A stretch of 64,000 bases of DNA from positions 1 through 64,000 of the forward strand of contig NZ_JAGIYY010000007.1 of the NCBI RefSeq assembly GCF_017813335.1, given 5' to 3'. Each line of letters starts with the position of its first letter. The stretch's first letter is position 1. A program made the translations under genes and the position numbers. Shown in pieces: positions 35,848-44,654 of this stretch. Source of the DNA: Tianweitania sediminis (GTDB taxonomy: Bacteria > Pseudomonadota > Alphaproteobacteria > Rhizobiales > Rhizobiaceae). A model generated the notes under the pieces. The model ran no database searches and was not told the DNA's origin. It saw only the letters and a list, made by a program, of their open reading frames with translations.

Positions 35848-36777
35848 ATGGCCAGTAAGGTGAGGAGACCCCGGCGCTGCCAGCTTGCCGTTCCCGGATC
35901 GAGCGACAAGATGATGGCCAAGGCCGCGGGGATGGAGGTCGATCACGTCTTTCTCGATCTTGAGGATGCGGTTGCACCGAATGCAAAAGTCGGCGCGCGC
36001 GCGCAGATCGTCAATGCACTCAACACGCTGGATTTCGGCAATTCGGTGCGCTGTGTGCGCATCAACGACCTCGACACGCACTATGCCTATGAGGACATCA
36101 TCACCGTCGTTGAAGGCGCGGGTAAAAACCTGGACACGATACTGGTGCCAAAGGTTCGCAACGCGTTCGACGTTCGCTTCGTGGATCGCCTGTTGACGCA
36201 GATCGAAACCAAGCTCGGCCTGGAAAGAAAGATCGGCATCGAAGTGCTGATCGAGGAAGCCGAAGCAATGATGCGCGTCGAGGAAATCGCAGGCGCATCG
36301 CCGCGTCTCGAAGCGCTGATCTTCGGCATGGGCGACTATTCTGCCTCTCAAGGAATCGACCCGCGCGCCATCGCAGGCGATAGCGGCTATCCCGGCGACA
36401 TCTGGCACTATGGCCGCTACAAGATGATTGTCGCCGCGCGCACTTACGGGCTGGATGCGGTGGACGGACCCTTCGTCAACTTCCGCGATGGCGACTGGTA
36501 TCGCACCGAATGCGTTCGAGCAAAGCAGCTTGGCGCGGTCGGCAAATGGGCCATTCATCCAAGCCAAGTCGCAATCTCACAAGAAGTTTTCAGCCCCGCA
36601 CAGTCGGAGGTTGATCGCGCCTACAAGGCCGTCGCCGCCTATCGTGAAGCACAGGCGCAGGGTCTGGGTGCAATTCAGGTCGACGGCCAGATGGTCGATG
36701 TCGCCACCGTACGCCTCGTTCAACGCATTCTCGACGAGGCAGAGCTTTTCGGCATCAAGCCATCGGCGGGGCTTTAG
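35848..36777 (+). CDS. Malyl-CoA/beta-methylmalyl-CoA lyase-like (HpcH/HpaI, CitE superfamily)
   Basis: A 309-aa CitE/Mcl1-type lyase. The Mg-binding motif is FLDLEDAVAPNAK (about 33-45), and GIEVLIEEAEAMMRVEEIA and IFGMGDYSASQGI are typical of L-malyl-CoA/beta-methylmalyl-CoA lyases. Such enzymes cleave malyl-CoA to acetyl-CoA and glyoxylate, or methylmalyl-CoA to propionyl-CoA and glyoxylate. It begins a plus-strand operon with a mesaconyl-CoA-hydratase-like gene three bases downstream. The two match consecutive steps of the ethylmalonyl-CoA and 3-hydroxypropionate pathways. The precise substrate is inferred from the pairing. GGAGGAAATT precedes the ATG. Confidence 0.8.
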   Translation: MASKVRRPRRCQLAVPGSSDKMMAKAAGMEVDHVFLDLEDAVAPNAKVGARAQIVNALNTLDFGNSVRCVRINDLDTHYAYEDIITVVEGAGKNLDTILVPKVRNAFDVRFVDRLLTQIETKLGLERKIGIEVLIEEAEAMMRVEEIAGASPRLEALIFGMGDYSASQGIDPRAIAGDSGYPGDIWHYGRYKMIVAARTYGLDAVDGPFVNFRDGDWYRTECVRAKQLGAVGKWAIHPSQVAISQEVFSPAQSEVDRAYKAVAAYREAQAQGLGAIQVDGQMVDVATVRLVQRILDEAELFGIKPSAGL

Positions 36778-36780
36778 AAG

Positions 36781-37827
36781 ATGGCAAAATCCAGCTCAGG
36801 CAATTTCTTCGAGGATTTCCGGCTTGGACAGGAGATCGTCCACGCCGTTCCGCGCACCATCACGACCGGCGACACGGCGCTTTACTCCGCGCTTTACGGA
36901 ATGCGTTTCCCGGTTCAGTCATCCGACGCCTTTGCGCAATCGGTCGGACTGGAACGCGCACCGATTGACGATCTGCTGTTGTTTCATGTGATCTTCGGCA
37001 AGACCGTACCGGACATTTCGCTGAATGCCGTCGCCAATCTTGGCTATGCCGATTGCCGCATGATTCGTTCGGCCTATCCCGGCGACAGCTTCACCGCACG
37101 CTCGAAGGTGATCGGTTTGCGCGAAAACGCCAACGGCAAGACCGGTATCGTCTATGTGCGGTCGACCGGCTTCAATCAGCACGGCGAGGAAGTCCTGAGC
37201 TATGTGCGCTGGGTTATGGTCGCCAAGCGCGACCTTGCAGCCCCCGCACCCGAAACGTTCGTGCCTGAACTTCCAGAGCGCGTTGCGCCGGAAGCGCTCG
37301 CCTTGCCGGAAGGATTGGCTTTCTCAGCCTATGATCGTGCAGTTGCTGGCAGCCCATATTTTTTCGATGATTACGAAGTAGGTGAGCGCATCGACCACAT
37401 CGACGGCATGACGATTGAGGAAGCCGAGCACCAGATCGCCACGCGGCTCTACCAGAACACCGCCAAGGGCCATTTCGACGAGCGCCTGCAACGCGAAAGC
37501 CGCTTCGGTCGCCGCATTGTCTATGGTGGTCATGTAATTTCGCTTGCGCGTTCGCTGTCCTTCAACGGTCTTGCCAATGCGGGGTTTGTCGCGGCCATCA
37601 ATGGTGGACGTCACGTCAATCCGGCAGCGGGCGGCAATACGATCTATTGCTGGTCGAGTGTTCTGGAAAAATATGAACAGCGCGCCGACGTCGGCGCACT
37701 GCGCTTGCGCACCATCGCCACGAAGGATCTGCCCTGCGCGGACTTCCCGCAAACTGGCGGGCCGAATGAGAGCTCCATCCTGCTCGATCTCGATTATTGG
37801 GTGCTGATGCCCCGCGCAACGCGATAG
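36781..37827 (+). CDS. Mesaconyl-CoA hydratase-like protein (double MaoC/hot-dog)
   Basis: A 348-aa protein close in pattern to mesaconyl-CoA hydratase (beta-methylmalyl-CoA dehydratase): GNFFEDFRLGQEIVHAVPRT, TTGDTALYSALYGMRFPVQS, FGKTVPDISLNAVANLGYAD and TGIVYVRSTGFNQ. It contains two hot-dog-fold halves. The known reaction is reversible hydration of mesaconyl-C1-CoA to beta-methylmalyl-CoA, which the preceding lyase-like enzyme would split. The two genes are separated by 3 bases. It would channel a C5 methyl-branched dicarboxyl-CoA into central metabolism. Overall similarity by eye is strong for this family. Confidence 0.82.
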   Translation: MAKSSSGNFFEDFRLGQEIVHAVPRTITTGDTALYSALYGMRFPVQSSDAFAQSVGLERAPIDDLLLFHVIFGKTVPDISLNAVANLGYADCRMIRSAYPGDSFTARSKVIGLRENANGKTGIVYVRSTGFNQHGEEVLSYVRWVMVAKRDLAAPAPETFVPELPERVAPEALALPEGLAFSAYDRAVAGSPYFFDDYEVGERIDHIDGMTIEEAEHQIATRLYQNTAKGHFDERLQRESRFGRRIVYGGHVISLARSLSFNGLANAGFVAAINGGRHVNPAAGGNTIYCWSSVLEKYEQRADVGALRLRTIATKDLPCADFPQTGGPNESSILLDLDYWVLMPRATR

Positions 37828-37836
37828 GGGGCCGCC

Positions 37837-38874
37837 ATGTCAAATATTTCGGGAGAGCTGGAATTTCCTTGGGCCAACGCACCAGTTCCGGGGCAAACCA
37901 TCGAAATCGCGCCGGGCCTGCTTTGGGCGCGGCATCCCCTGCCGTTCAGGCTCAATCACGTTCATAGCTGGCTGCTCGATGAAGGCGAAGGCTGGACCTG
38001 CATCGACACGGGTTGCGACACGCCTGACGTTCGCAACGCATGGGAAACGCTTTTTGCCGGACCTATGCAAGGTCGCAAGATTGACCGCGTTGTCGCAACG
38101 CATGGCCATGTCGATCATATCGGCCTTTCAGGCTGGTTGCATGAGCGCTTCGATGCGGAGTTTTGGGGCAGCTTCGGCGAGTGGATATGGGCGCGCATCA
38201 GCCACATCAAGGGCATTCCCGGCGCTGCTGACGCGCAATACACTCACCTTATGAGCAACGGTTTCAGCGAGCAGGAAGCACGCGAATTTCTCGAAAGCCG
38301 CGACCGCTTTCTCGATCTTGCCACACCGCTGCCGGGAAGCCTTCACGAGATTCGTGACGGAGATACCGTGAGCATGGGCGGGCGCGACTGGCAGGCGATC
38401 CAGACCAGCGGTCATTCCTTCGAGCATATGTGCTTCTTCAACAGAGAAGAAAATATCCTCATCGCGGGCGATCATCTGTTGTCGAAAATCAGCCCGGTCG
38501 TCGCGGTTTACGAGATGGTTCCGCATGGCGATCCGCTGCGCGATTTCCTCGTCTCATTCTCGAAATTCGACCATGTGCCGGATGATGTTCTGGTGTTGCC
38601 GTCGCACGGCCTGCCCTATCGTGGCATTCGCCGCCGTATAACCGAGCTGCGCGATCACCATCGGGAACGGCTCGACATGACGCTGGAATTGTTGAAAGAA
38701 CCACGCACCGGATACAGCCTGATCCGCGCCATGTTCCCCAAGGTTCAAGGCGTCGACAATCTCGGCTTTGCATTCGGCGAGGCGCTGGCGCATGTGAATT
38801 ATTTGATCCGCGAAGGGCTGGTCGCCAATGTGTCGGAACAGCCCGGCAAGATGATTTACAAAGCCGTTGCGTGA
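37837..38874 (+). CDS. Metallo-beta-lactamase-fold hydrolase
   Basis: A 345-aa MBL-fold protein with zinc motif THGHVDHIG (about residues 88-96), further metal ligands in TSGHSFEHM and AGDHLL, and the C-terminal His in LPSHGLPYRG. The C-terminal helical extension is like glyoxalase II/LACTB2-type enzymes. In this operon it could be an acyl-CoA thioesterase or a lactonase (inference). It lies between the hydratase and a second lyase, with gaps of 9 and 13 bases. Confidence 0.8.
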   Translation: MSNISGELEFPWANAPVPGQTIEIAPGLLWARHPLPFRLNHVHSWLLDEGEGWTCIDTGCDTPDVRNAWETLFAGPMQGRKIDRVVATHGHVDHIGLSGWLHERFDAEFWGSFGEWIWARISHIKGIPGAADAQYTHLMSNGFSEQEAREFLESRDRFLDLATPLPGSLHEIRDGDTVSMGGRDWQAIQTSGHSFEHMCFFNREENILIAGDHLLSKISPVVAVYEMVPHGDPLRDFLVSFSKFDHVPDDVLVLPSHGLPYRGIRRRITELRDHHRERLDMTLELLKEPRTGYSLIRAMFPKVQGVDNLGFAFGEALAHVNYLIREGLVANVSEQPGKMIYKAVA

Positions 38875-38887
38875 ACCGGAGAGCACC

Positions 38888-39760
38888 ATGACCCAGACCA
38901 GAAGCCGCCGTTCGGTTCTCTACGTACCGGCAACCAACACCAAGGCCATGTCGAAGGTCGCGTCGCTCGACTGCGATGCGATTATCTTCGATCTCGAAGA
39001 TGCGGTTGCGCCCGAAGCAAAGGGCGAAGGACGGCAGAACCTGATCGACTTTTTCGCGGTCAACCAGCCGCCCGCGTCGCAGGAGTGGGTCATTCGCATC
39101 AACACGACGCCGGGCGGTTTGAGCCCGGAAGACGTTGATACAGTCGTAGCGTGCAAGCCGCACGCCATGCTTTTGCCGAAGCTTGAAAACACCGACATGC
39201 TGGCCGCCGCCCGCGACATGCTCACCGAACGGACCGACGCCATGATTCGCCTGTGGGCGATGATCGAAACGCCGCGCGGCATTGTCGATCTGCGGCCGTT
39301 GTCATCATTCGGTGCAAGTGCCGCAATCGGGCTGGATTGTTTTGTTGCGGGAACGAATGACATCGCCAAGGAAACCGGCCTGCCTCTACCGGAAGGGCGC
39401 AAGACGATGGAGCATTGGCTCGCCTCGCTGGTGTTGCATGGCCGCGCCTTCGGCATCGATGTTGTGGACGGCGTCTACAACGACTTCCGAAATGAAGAAG
39501 GCTTTTCCGCCGAATGCAGGTCGGGCGCGTTGCTCGGCTTCGATGGCAAGACGCTGATCCATCCCGCGCAGATCACCCCGGCAAACGCGGCGTTCTCGCC
39601 CTCTGAAGCTGCGGTGGCTGAGGCCAAGGCGGTGATCGAGGCTTTCGCGCAACCGGAAAATGCCGGCAAGGGCGTCATTTCGATAAATGGCAAGATGGTC
39701 GAACTGCTGCACCTTCACATCGCCCGCAAGGTGCTCGCAAAGGCGCGTGTTGAGGGGTGA
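38888..39760 (+). CDS. CitE-like lyase (HpcH/HpaI family), second copy
   Basis: A 290-aa CoA-ester lyase of the CitE type. It has RSVLYVPATN at the N-terminus, Mg motif IIFDLEDAVAPEAK, MLLPKLENTD, WAMIETPRGIVDLR and the C-terminal FDGKTLIHPAQITPANAAF. The closest known functions are citramalyl-CoA, malyl-CoA or citryl-CoA lyases. It differs clearly from the Mcl-like enzyme at the operon start, so two different 3-hydroxy-dicarboxyl-CoA thioesters may be cleaved here. ATG 38888 is preferred over an upstream start overlapping the hydrolase gene. Confidence 0.83.
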   Translation: MTQTRSRRSVLYVPATNTKAMSKVASLDCDAIIFDLEDAVAPEAKGEGRQNLIDFFAVNQPPASQEWVIRINTTPGGLSPEDVDTVVACKPHAMLLPKLENTDMLAAARDMLTERTDAMIRLWAMIETPRGIVDLRPLSSFGASAAIGLDCFVAGTNDIAKETGLPLPEGRKTMEHWLASLVLHGRAFGIDVVDGVYNDFRNEEGFSAECRSGALLGFDGKTLIHPAQITPANAAFSPSEAAVAEAKAVIEAFAQPENAGKGVISINGKMVELLHLHIARKVLAKARVEG

Positions 39761-39787
39761 GCGAGGGCGATAGCGCCGCCCGCCTCA

Positions 39788-40519
39788 TCAATACAGTGAA
39801 ATGCCCATCGAGCGGCCACCGTCGAGCGTCAGGATCTGGCCGGTGACGTTTTTCGTGCGCGGGCTGGCGAAAAAGGCGATGCCGTTGGCAATATCTTCCG
39901 GTTGGCCGACATCGCGCGTCGGTTGCAAGGCGATGAGTTGCTGCTGGCGCTCAGGCGTCAGCGAACGGAACATCTCCGTCTCGATCAATCCCGGTGCAAT
40001 CGCGTTGACCAATATGCCACGCGCCGCGAGGTCAATAGCCATGGCGCGCGTAAGCCCGATGGTTCCGGCCTTGGAGGTGATGTATGGCGCGTGCGCATAA
40101 CCTGCGAGATATGCGCGGGAAGCGACATTGACGATGCGCGCCCCGCGCTCCATGCGCTTCGCCGCTTCCTGCGAGATAACGAAGGTTCCCACCACGTTGA
40201 CATCGTACATGGTGCGGAAATCGTCTTCGGTGATTTCATCGAACTTGCCGTCCCAGAACACGGCGGCATTATTGACCAGAACATCCAACCTCGGCAGTGC
40301 GGCAATGAACGCGGCAACCGCCTCGCGATCGGTAATCGACAACACGTGATGTTCAACCGAAGCGCCCGACTGTTTCAAAGCCTCTGCATTTTCTGCCAGC
40401 GGATCAGCCTTCACATCGACCATGACGACATGGAACCCGTCCTCAACCAGCCGCTTCGCGGCGGCGAGGCCGATGCCGCGACCGGCTCCGGTGACAATGG
40501 CGATCTCTTTTTCCTGCAT
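39788..40519 (-). CDS. Short-chain dehydrogenase/reductase (SDR 1)
   Basis: A 243-aa classical SDR: NAD(P) motif TGAGRGIG, NNAA at the end of strand 4, catalytic Ser in VASRAYL and YITSK as Tyr-x3-Lys. The Asp in VVMVDVKAD suggests NAD preference. It is the last gene of the minus-strand operon running from the crotonase at 44481, and it converges with the CitE-like lyase gene. It likely oxidises a hydroxyl of a pathway intermediate. Confidence 0.88.
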   Translation of the reverse strand: MQEKEIAIVTGAGRGIGLAAAKRLVEDGFHVVMVDVKADPLAENAEALKQSGASVEHHVLSITDREAVAAFIAALPRLDVLVNNAAVFWDGKFDEITEDDFRTMYDVNVVGTFVISQEAAKRMERGARIVNVASRAYLAGYAHAPYITSKAGTIGLTRAMAIDLAARGILVNAIAPGLIETEMFRSLTPERQQQLIALQPTRDVGQPEDIANGIAFFASPRTKNVTGQILTLDGGRSMGISLY

Positions 40520-40534
40520 GATGCTCTGTCCCTG

Positions 40535-41317
40535 TTACGCGTCCACCGGCAGGACGAATGTTTCCGTTAGACCACCATCGACCATCAACACATGGCCGTT
40601 CATATAGCCCGATGCCTTGGAAACCATGAAGGCTACGACACCGCCCGCTTCTTCCGGATCGCCCCAGCGGCCAAGCGGAATGCGCGCGGAAACGCCTCGC
40701 TCATATCCGGGTCGCGCAAGAATCTCGGTGTTGATCTCGGTCAGGAAATAGCCCGGCGCCATCATGTTGACGGTGATGCCCTTCGGGCCAAGTTCTGCGG
40801 CAAGCGAGCGCGTCATGCCAGCCAGCCCGTGCTTGCTCGCCACATAGGACGATACGTTTTCGCGCCCGACCGCGGCCAGCGCCGAGCCGACATTGACGAT
40901 GCGCCCATAACCGGCCTCGACCATATGCTTCGCTGCCTCGCGGCATAGCATGTAAGGACCGCGCACATTGGTGTTCATCACGTTGTCCCATGACGAAGTG
41001 GTGGCTTGCGTCAACGGTTGCCAGACATTGATGCCAGCATTGTTCACCAGAATATCGAGCCTGCCTTCCTGTTCGGCAATCGTTTCTATTGCGGCGGCAC
41101 AGGCGCTGGTATCGGCCAGGTCAAAGGCATGAGCGCACACATCCAGCCCTTCACCGCGCAGCGTTTCCGCTGCCGCGTTGAGTTGTGCAGCACCCCGCGC
41201 CGTGATCCAAACCCGTGCGCCAGATTCTGCGATGGCGCGGGCCATTTCAAAGCCAAGCCCGCGCGAAGCGCCGGTGACGATGGCAACCTGTCCTTCAAGG
41301 GAAAAGCGTCGTGTCAT
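40535..41317 (-). CDS. Short-chain dehydrogenase/reductase (SDR 2)
   Basis: A 260-aa classical SDR of gluconate-5-dehydrogenase/FabG type: TGASRGLG, VNNAG, catalytic Ser in VGSALA and YVASK. ATG 41317 (MTRRFSLEG) begins 10 bases after the preceding gene's stop; a longer start would overlap it without reason. The position in the operon argues for oxidation of a pathway alcohol or 3-hydroxyacyl-CoA. Confidence 0.88.
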   Translation of the reverse strand: MTRRFSLEGQVAIVTGASRGLGFEMARAIAESGARVWITARGAAQLNAAAETLRGEGLDVCAHAFDLADTSACAAAIETIAEQEGRLDILVNNAGINVWQPLTQATTSSWDNVMNTNVRGPYMLCREAAKHMVEAGYGRIVNVGSALAAVGRENVSSYVASKHGLAGMTRSLAAELGPKGITVNMMAPGYFLTEINTEILARPGYERGVSARIPLGRWGDPEEAGGVVAFMVSKASGYMNGHVLMVDGGLTETFVLPVDA

Positions 41318-41327
41318 GTCTCTTGCC

Positions 41328-42113
41328 TCACGCTGCAAGCTGAAACTTGAAGGAAGCGGTCAGGCCGCCATCGACATACAGCACCTGTCCGGTGACATAG
41401 CTCGAAGCCTGCGAGGCGAGGAAGATGAACGCGCCAACGATCTCTTCGGCCCGACCCCATCTCTCCAACGGCGTCACGCCTTCGATTGCGGCAGCGAAAT
41501 CCGGCTTGTCCCGCAGCGGCGCGGTCATTTCGGTTTCGAAATATCCCGGTGCAACGCAGTTTGCGGTGATACCGGACTTGCCGAGTTCGGCGGCCATCGC
41601 CCGCGTCAGGCCGATAAGGCCGGACTTTGAAGCGCTGTACGCATGAAGGTTGGCGCGACCAAGCGGGCCAAGCACAGAAGAGGTGGTGATGATGCGCCCG
41701 CCCTGCCCGCGTTCGATCATGGCCTTGGAGCATTCGCGCGAAATCACGAAGGTGGCGCGCAGATTGGTGTCGAGCACGCGCGTAAGATCCGCCTCCGTGC
41801 TCTGCTCCAACGGCTTCCATTCGATGATACCGGCGATATTAGCCAGAATGTTGATCTGGCCGCAGTCCTGTACCACCTGTCCGATAGCCGCGACCACGGC
41901 CGCTTCATCGGTGAGGTCGAGTTGAAGCGTGCGAGCCTTGCCATTCGCGGTTTCGATGTCGGCTTTCAGGGTTTCAAGTGCCGTGAGATTGCGGCCAACG
42001 AGGACCACTTCCGCGCCTGCGCCTGCAAGGCCACGCGCGACCTCACGACCCAGCGCACCCGACGCGCCGGTGACGATGGCAACCTTGCCCTTGAGTGAAA
42101 ACATTTCCAGCAT
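41328..42113 (-). CDS. Short-chain dehydrogenase/reductase (SDR 3)
   Basis: A 261-aa SDR with TGASGALG and YSASK. The usual NNAG is altered to ANIAG, an unusual change at the strand-4 motif. Catalytic Ser is in ITTSSVLG. ATG 42113 (MLEMFSLKG) follows GGGAGGAACCC, so it is preferred over the longer in-frame form. It is adjacent to SDR 2, with which it shares overall length and C-terminal style; the two may be an old duplication. Confidence 0.87.
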   Translation of the reverse strand: MLEMFSLKGKVAIVTGASGALGREVARGLAGAGAEVVLVGRNLTALETLKADIETANGKARTLQLDLTDEAAVVAAIGQVVQDCGQINILANIAGIIEWKPLEQSTEADLTRVLDTNLRATFVISRECSKAMIERGQGGRIITTSSVLGPLGRANLHAYSASKSGLIGLTRAMAAELGKSGITANCVAPGYFETEMTAPLRDKPDFAAAIEGVTPLERWGRAEEIVGAFIFLASQASSYVTGQVLYVDGGLTASFKFQLAA

Positions 42114-42124
42114 GGGTTCCTCCC

Positions 42125-43705
42125 TCATGCGCCGTACAGTTTTCGCAGGCGCACCTTATCGATCTTGCCGCTCGGCAGCTTGACGATCTCGTCCGTGAAA
42201 ACCACATGGCGCGGTTTCTTGTAGCTTGCGATCAGCGTGCGGCAGTGATCTATCAACACCTGCTCGCTGGCCGAAGCCCCCGGCTTCAGCACCACAACGG
42301 CCATCACCGCCTCGCCCCATTTTTCATCTGGCTTGCCGATCACCGCGACTTCGGACACCGCGTCATGCGTGACGACAGCCTCCTCGACCTCGCGCGAATA
42401 GATGTTCTCGCCGCCGGAGATGATCATGTCTTTCTTGCGATCGACCAGATAGAGGAAGCCTTCCGTATCGAGACGGCCCATATCGCCGGTATGCACCCAG
42501 CCGTCGCGCAGCGTGTCGATGGTCGCACCACTGTTGTTCCAATAGCCCTTCATCACGCCGGGGCTGGACAGCAATATCTCGCCAACTTCGCCGACCGGCA
42601 GATCAGCGCCATTGTCATCCACGATGCGGACGTTGACGCGCGGCGACACCTGCCCGACCGAAGTGAGTATTTCACGGTCGCGTTCGGTGCCGTCCAACCT
42701 GTGCTGGTGCGCCAGAAGCGTGGTGCCGATGCCTTCCGTCTGACCGAACTGTTGCTGGAACACCGGACCGATCAGGCGCAGCCCCTTGCGCAAAACCGGC
42801 AATGGCATGGGTGCCGCGGCATAGACCACCATGCGAAGGCTGGAGAAGTCCGCCTCCTCCACACCCGGCGCATCGAGCAAACTCTGGATCATCGTCGGCG
42901 CCATATGCGTGACGGTGATGCGGTCCTGCTCGATGGAAGCGAGTATCTTTTGCGGATCGAAGCCGTTTTGCAGGAACACGGTGCCAGCGCGCCAGTGCTG
43001 CGCAAGCTGGATTATCTTCGCGCCGATATGGAACAGCGGCATCATGATAAGCAGGCGGTCGGCTGGTGAATTTCGTTGATCCGAACCGAGTATTTCCGCT
43101 GCCGCGACCTGACCGCCCTGCGTCAGCATCACGCCCTTCGGGCGACCTGTCGTGCCGGACGTATAGATGAGGAAAGCGATATCTTCCGGCTTTGGACGCA
43201 ATGGCGCGCCCGCTTCATCGCCAGAAGCGAGAAGCTCGTCGAAGTCGAGCGCGAACTCCAGACCCGGCACGCCCTTTCCGCCGATGCAGACATAATGCTG
43301 CACCGATGTCAGATGCGGGCGCATGGCCAGCACGGCATGCGCGTAGGACGCCTCGAAGATGAACACCTTAGGCGCGCTGTCATTGATGATGAACTGCATT
43401 TCCGGCACGGCGAGCCGCCAGTTAACGGTGGAGCAGATGAAGCCGGTCAGCTCACACGCGCTGTAGATTTCCAGAAATTCCTGCCGGTTCTGGCTGAGAA
43501 TGCCTATCCGGTCTTGCCGCTTCAACCCAAGGCGGTAAAGCGCATTGGCCAGCTTCGAGGCGCGCACATGATGCTGTGCATGGGTGACCTGCTGGTTCTG
43601 CCAGACGAATGCCGTCTGGTCAGGATATTTCCAGGCATTGTTATCCAGCATATCGGCGAGGGTTTGCGGCACCGTAATCAATGGCCGCGCGGACGCATGC
43701 CTCAC
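42125..43705 (-). CDS. AMP-forming acyl-CoA ligase 1
   Basis: A 526-aa ANL-superfamily ligase with P-loop YTSGTTGRPKGVM, core motif GQTEGIGTTLL, hinge region DGWVHTGDMG and the C-terminal catalytic Lys in LPSGKIDKVRL. It activates a carboxylic acid to its CoA thioester with ATP. It starts with GTG overlapping the crotonase stop by 4 bases (GTGA). It shows about the same layout as ligase 2 at 49410. The substrate is unknown; the pathway context suggests it activates the imported acid or a released side product. Confidence 0.9.
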   Translation of the reverse strand: MRHASARPLITVPQTLADMLDNNAWKYPDQTAFVWQNQQVTHAQHHVRASKLANALYRLGLKRQDRIGILSQNRQEFLEIYSACELTGFICSTVNWRLAVPEMQFIINDSAPKVFIFEASYAHAVLAMRPHLTSVQHYVCIGGKGVPGLEFALDFDELLASGDEAGAPLRPKPEDIAFLIYTSGTTGRPKGVMLTQGGQVAAAEILGSDQRNSPADRLLIMMPLFHIGAKIIQLAQHWRAGTVFLQNGFDPQKILASIEQDRITVTHMAPTMIQSLLDAPGVEEADFSSLRMVVYAAAPMPLPVLRKGLRLIGPVFQQQFGQTEGIGTTLLAHQHRLDGTERDREILTSVGQVSPRVNVRIVDDNGADLPVGEVGEILLSSPGVMKGYWNNSGATIDTLRDGWVHTGDMGRLDTEGFLYLVDRKKDMIISGGENIYSREVEEAVVTHDAVSEVAVIGKPDEKWGEAVMAVVVLKPGASASEQVLIDHCRTLIASYKKPRHVVFTDEIVKLPSGKIDKVRLRKLYGA

Positions 43706-44481
43706 TTTACGTCTCCGTCGAAAAGCGGCTTGCGCTTTTCCTTGAATGCAGCAACCCCTTCGCGGAAATCTTCGCCGGTGAAGCAGGCAACCTGCGATGT
43801 CAGTTCAAGATCAAGTGCTGCCTCAATGTCGGCGTTGTGGCCCAGCATGTGCTTGGTCAGGGCCAGCGCATGTGAAGGCAATTCCGCCAGTTCCATCGCC
43901 AGTTCCATCGCGCGCGTCGCAAGCGCGTCATCGGCGGTCACTTCATCGGCAAGCCCCGCGGCCAGCGCATCGACTGCCTTGTAGGTGCGCGCATAAAGCA
44001 GTGCCTGCCGCGTGCGCGCCTCGCCGATGCGCCGCACCAGCGTGGAGGCAATGCCGAAATCCGGCACCAACCCGACCTTCGGGAATGGAAAGCCCATTGC
44101 CGCGCTTTCGCCCATCACAACCGTGTCGCAACACAGCGCAAGGCCAGCGCCTGCACCCATCGCATAGCCGCGAAATTCGGCAATCATCGGCTTATCGGCG
44201 GTCAGGAGCAAACGCGCCAGGCGGTGTGCGGCGGCCATGCGGGCCCGCGCGGCCTTTGGATCGGAAAGCTCATCCATTCTCGACAAATCGCCGCCGACGG
44301 AAAAATCCTTCAGCCCGGACGCGATAATAATCACCCGGCAATCGGGCGCATTGAGCAAATCAATGAAGGTTGGAAGCAGTTCACCGCGAAGCGCCTCGCC
44401 CATCGCATTGCGCGCCTCGGCGTGGTTCATCACGACACGCACAATGCCGCGCGGATGACGTTCGATATCGATCAGACCCAC
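43702..44481 (-). CDS. Crotonase with PaaG-like active site (isomerase-type)
   Basis: A 259-aa enoyl-CoA hydratase/isomerase family protein. Both hydratase glutamates are missing: GAGAGLALCCD and GFPFPKVGL stand at their places. VGLVPDFG supplies an Asp at the position used by PaaG-type isomerases (family knowledge). It is therefore more likely a double-bond isomerase or a ring-intermediate enzyme than a simple hydratase. GTG 44481 is chosen because GAGGAGGAG lies 3 bases upstream; a GTG six codons earlier would place this ribosome binding site inside the gene. It leads the operon running to 39788. Confidence 0.83.
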   Translation of the reverse strand: MGLIDIERHPRGIVRVVMNHAEARNAMGEALRGELLPTFIDLLNAPDCRVIIIASGLKDFSVGGDLSRMDELSDPKAARARMAAAHRLARLLLTADKPMIAEFRGYAMGAGAGLALCCDTVVMGESAAMGFPFPKVGLVPDFGIASTLVRRIGEARTRQALLYARTYKAVDALAAGLADEVTADDALATRAMELAMELAELPSHALALTKHMLGHNADIEAALDLELTSQVACFTGEDFREGVAAFKEKRKPLFDGDVK

Positions 44482-44531
44482 CTGCTCCTCCTCAAGCACG
44501 CTTACGATGAAACCCTAGCGCAACACAAAAT

Positions 44532-44545
44532 CAAACGCTAGTTCG
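44532..44545 (+). promoter_or_regulatory. Operator site F (CAAAC-N4-GTTCG), tetR/crotonase gap
   Basis: CAAAC GCTA GTTCG followed by AAAAT. It lies in the divergent gap of the tetR gene and the operon starting at 44481, so it can provide autoregulation. A nearby perfect palindrome CTAAC-T-GTTAG at 44565-44575 has the same half-sites with a different spacer and may be a second contact site. Confidence 0.7.
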
Positions 44546-44654
44546 AAAATTGCCTTAACCGTCACTAACTGTTAGAATTTGTCCCGGCATGTGGTATTGA
44601 GCAGATGACCGGCCCGGCGTGCCGTTATGACTAATAGGGGGAGAGAACGCCTGT

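Noticed and set aside
44565-44575. Perfect palindrome CTAAC-T-GTTAG treated as an eighth operator
   Set aside because: The spacer is 1 base and not 4, so it was only noted with site F; it could be coincidence or a second contact.
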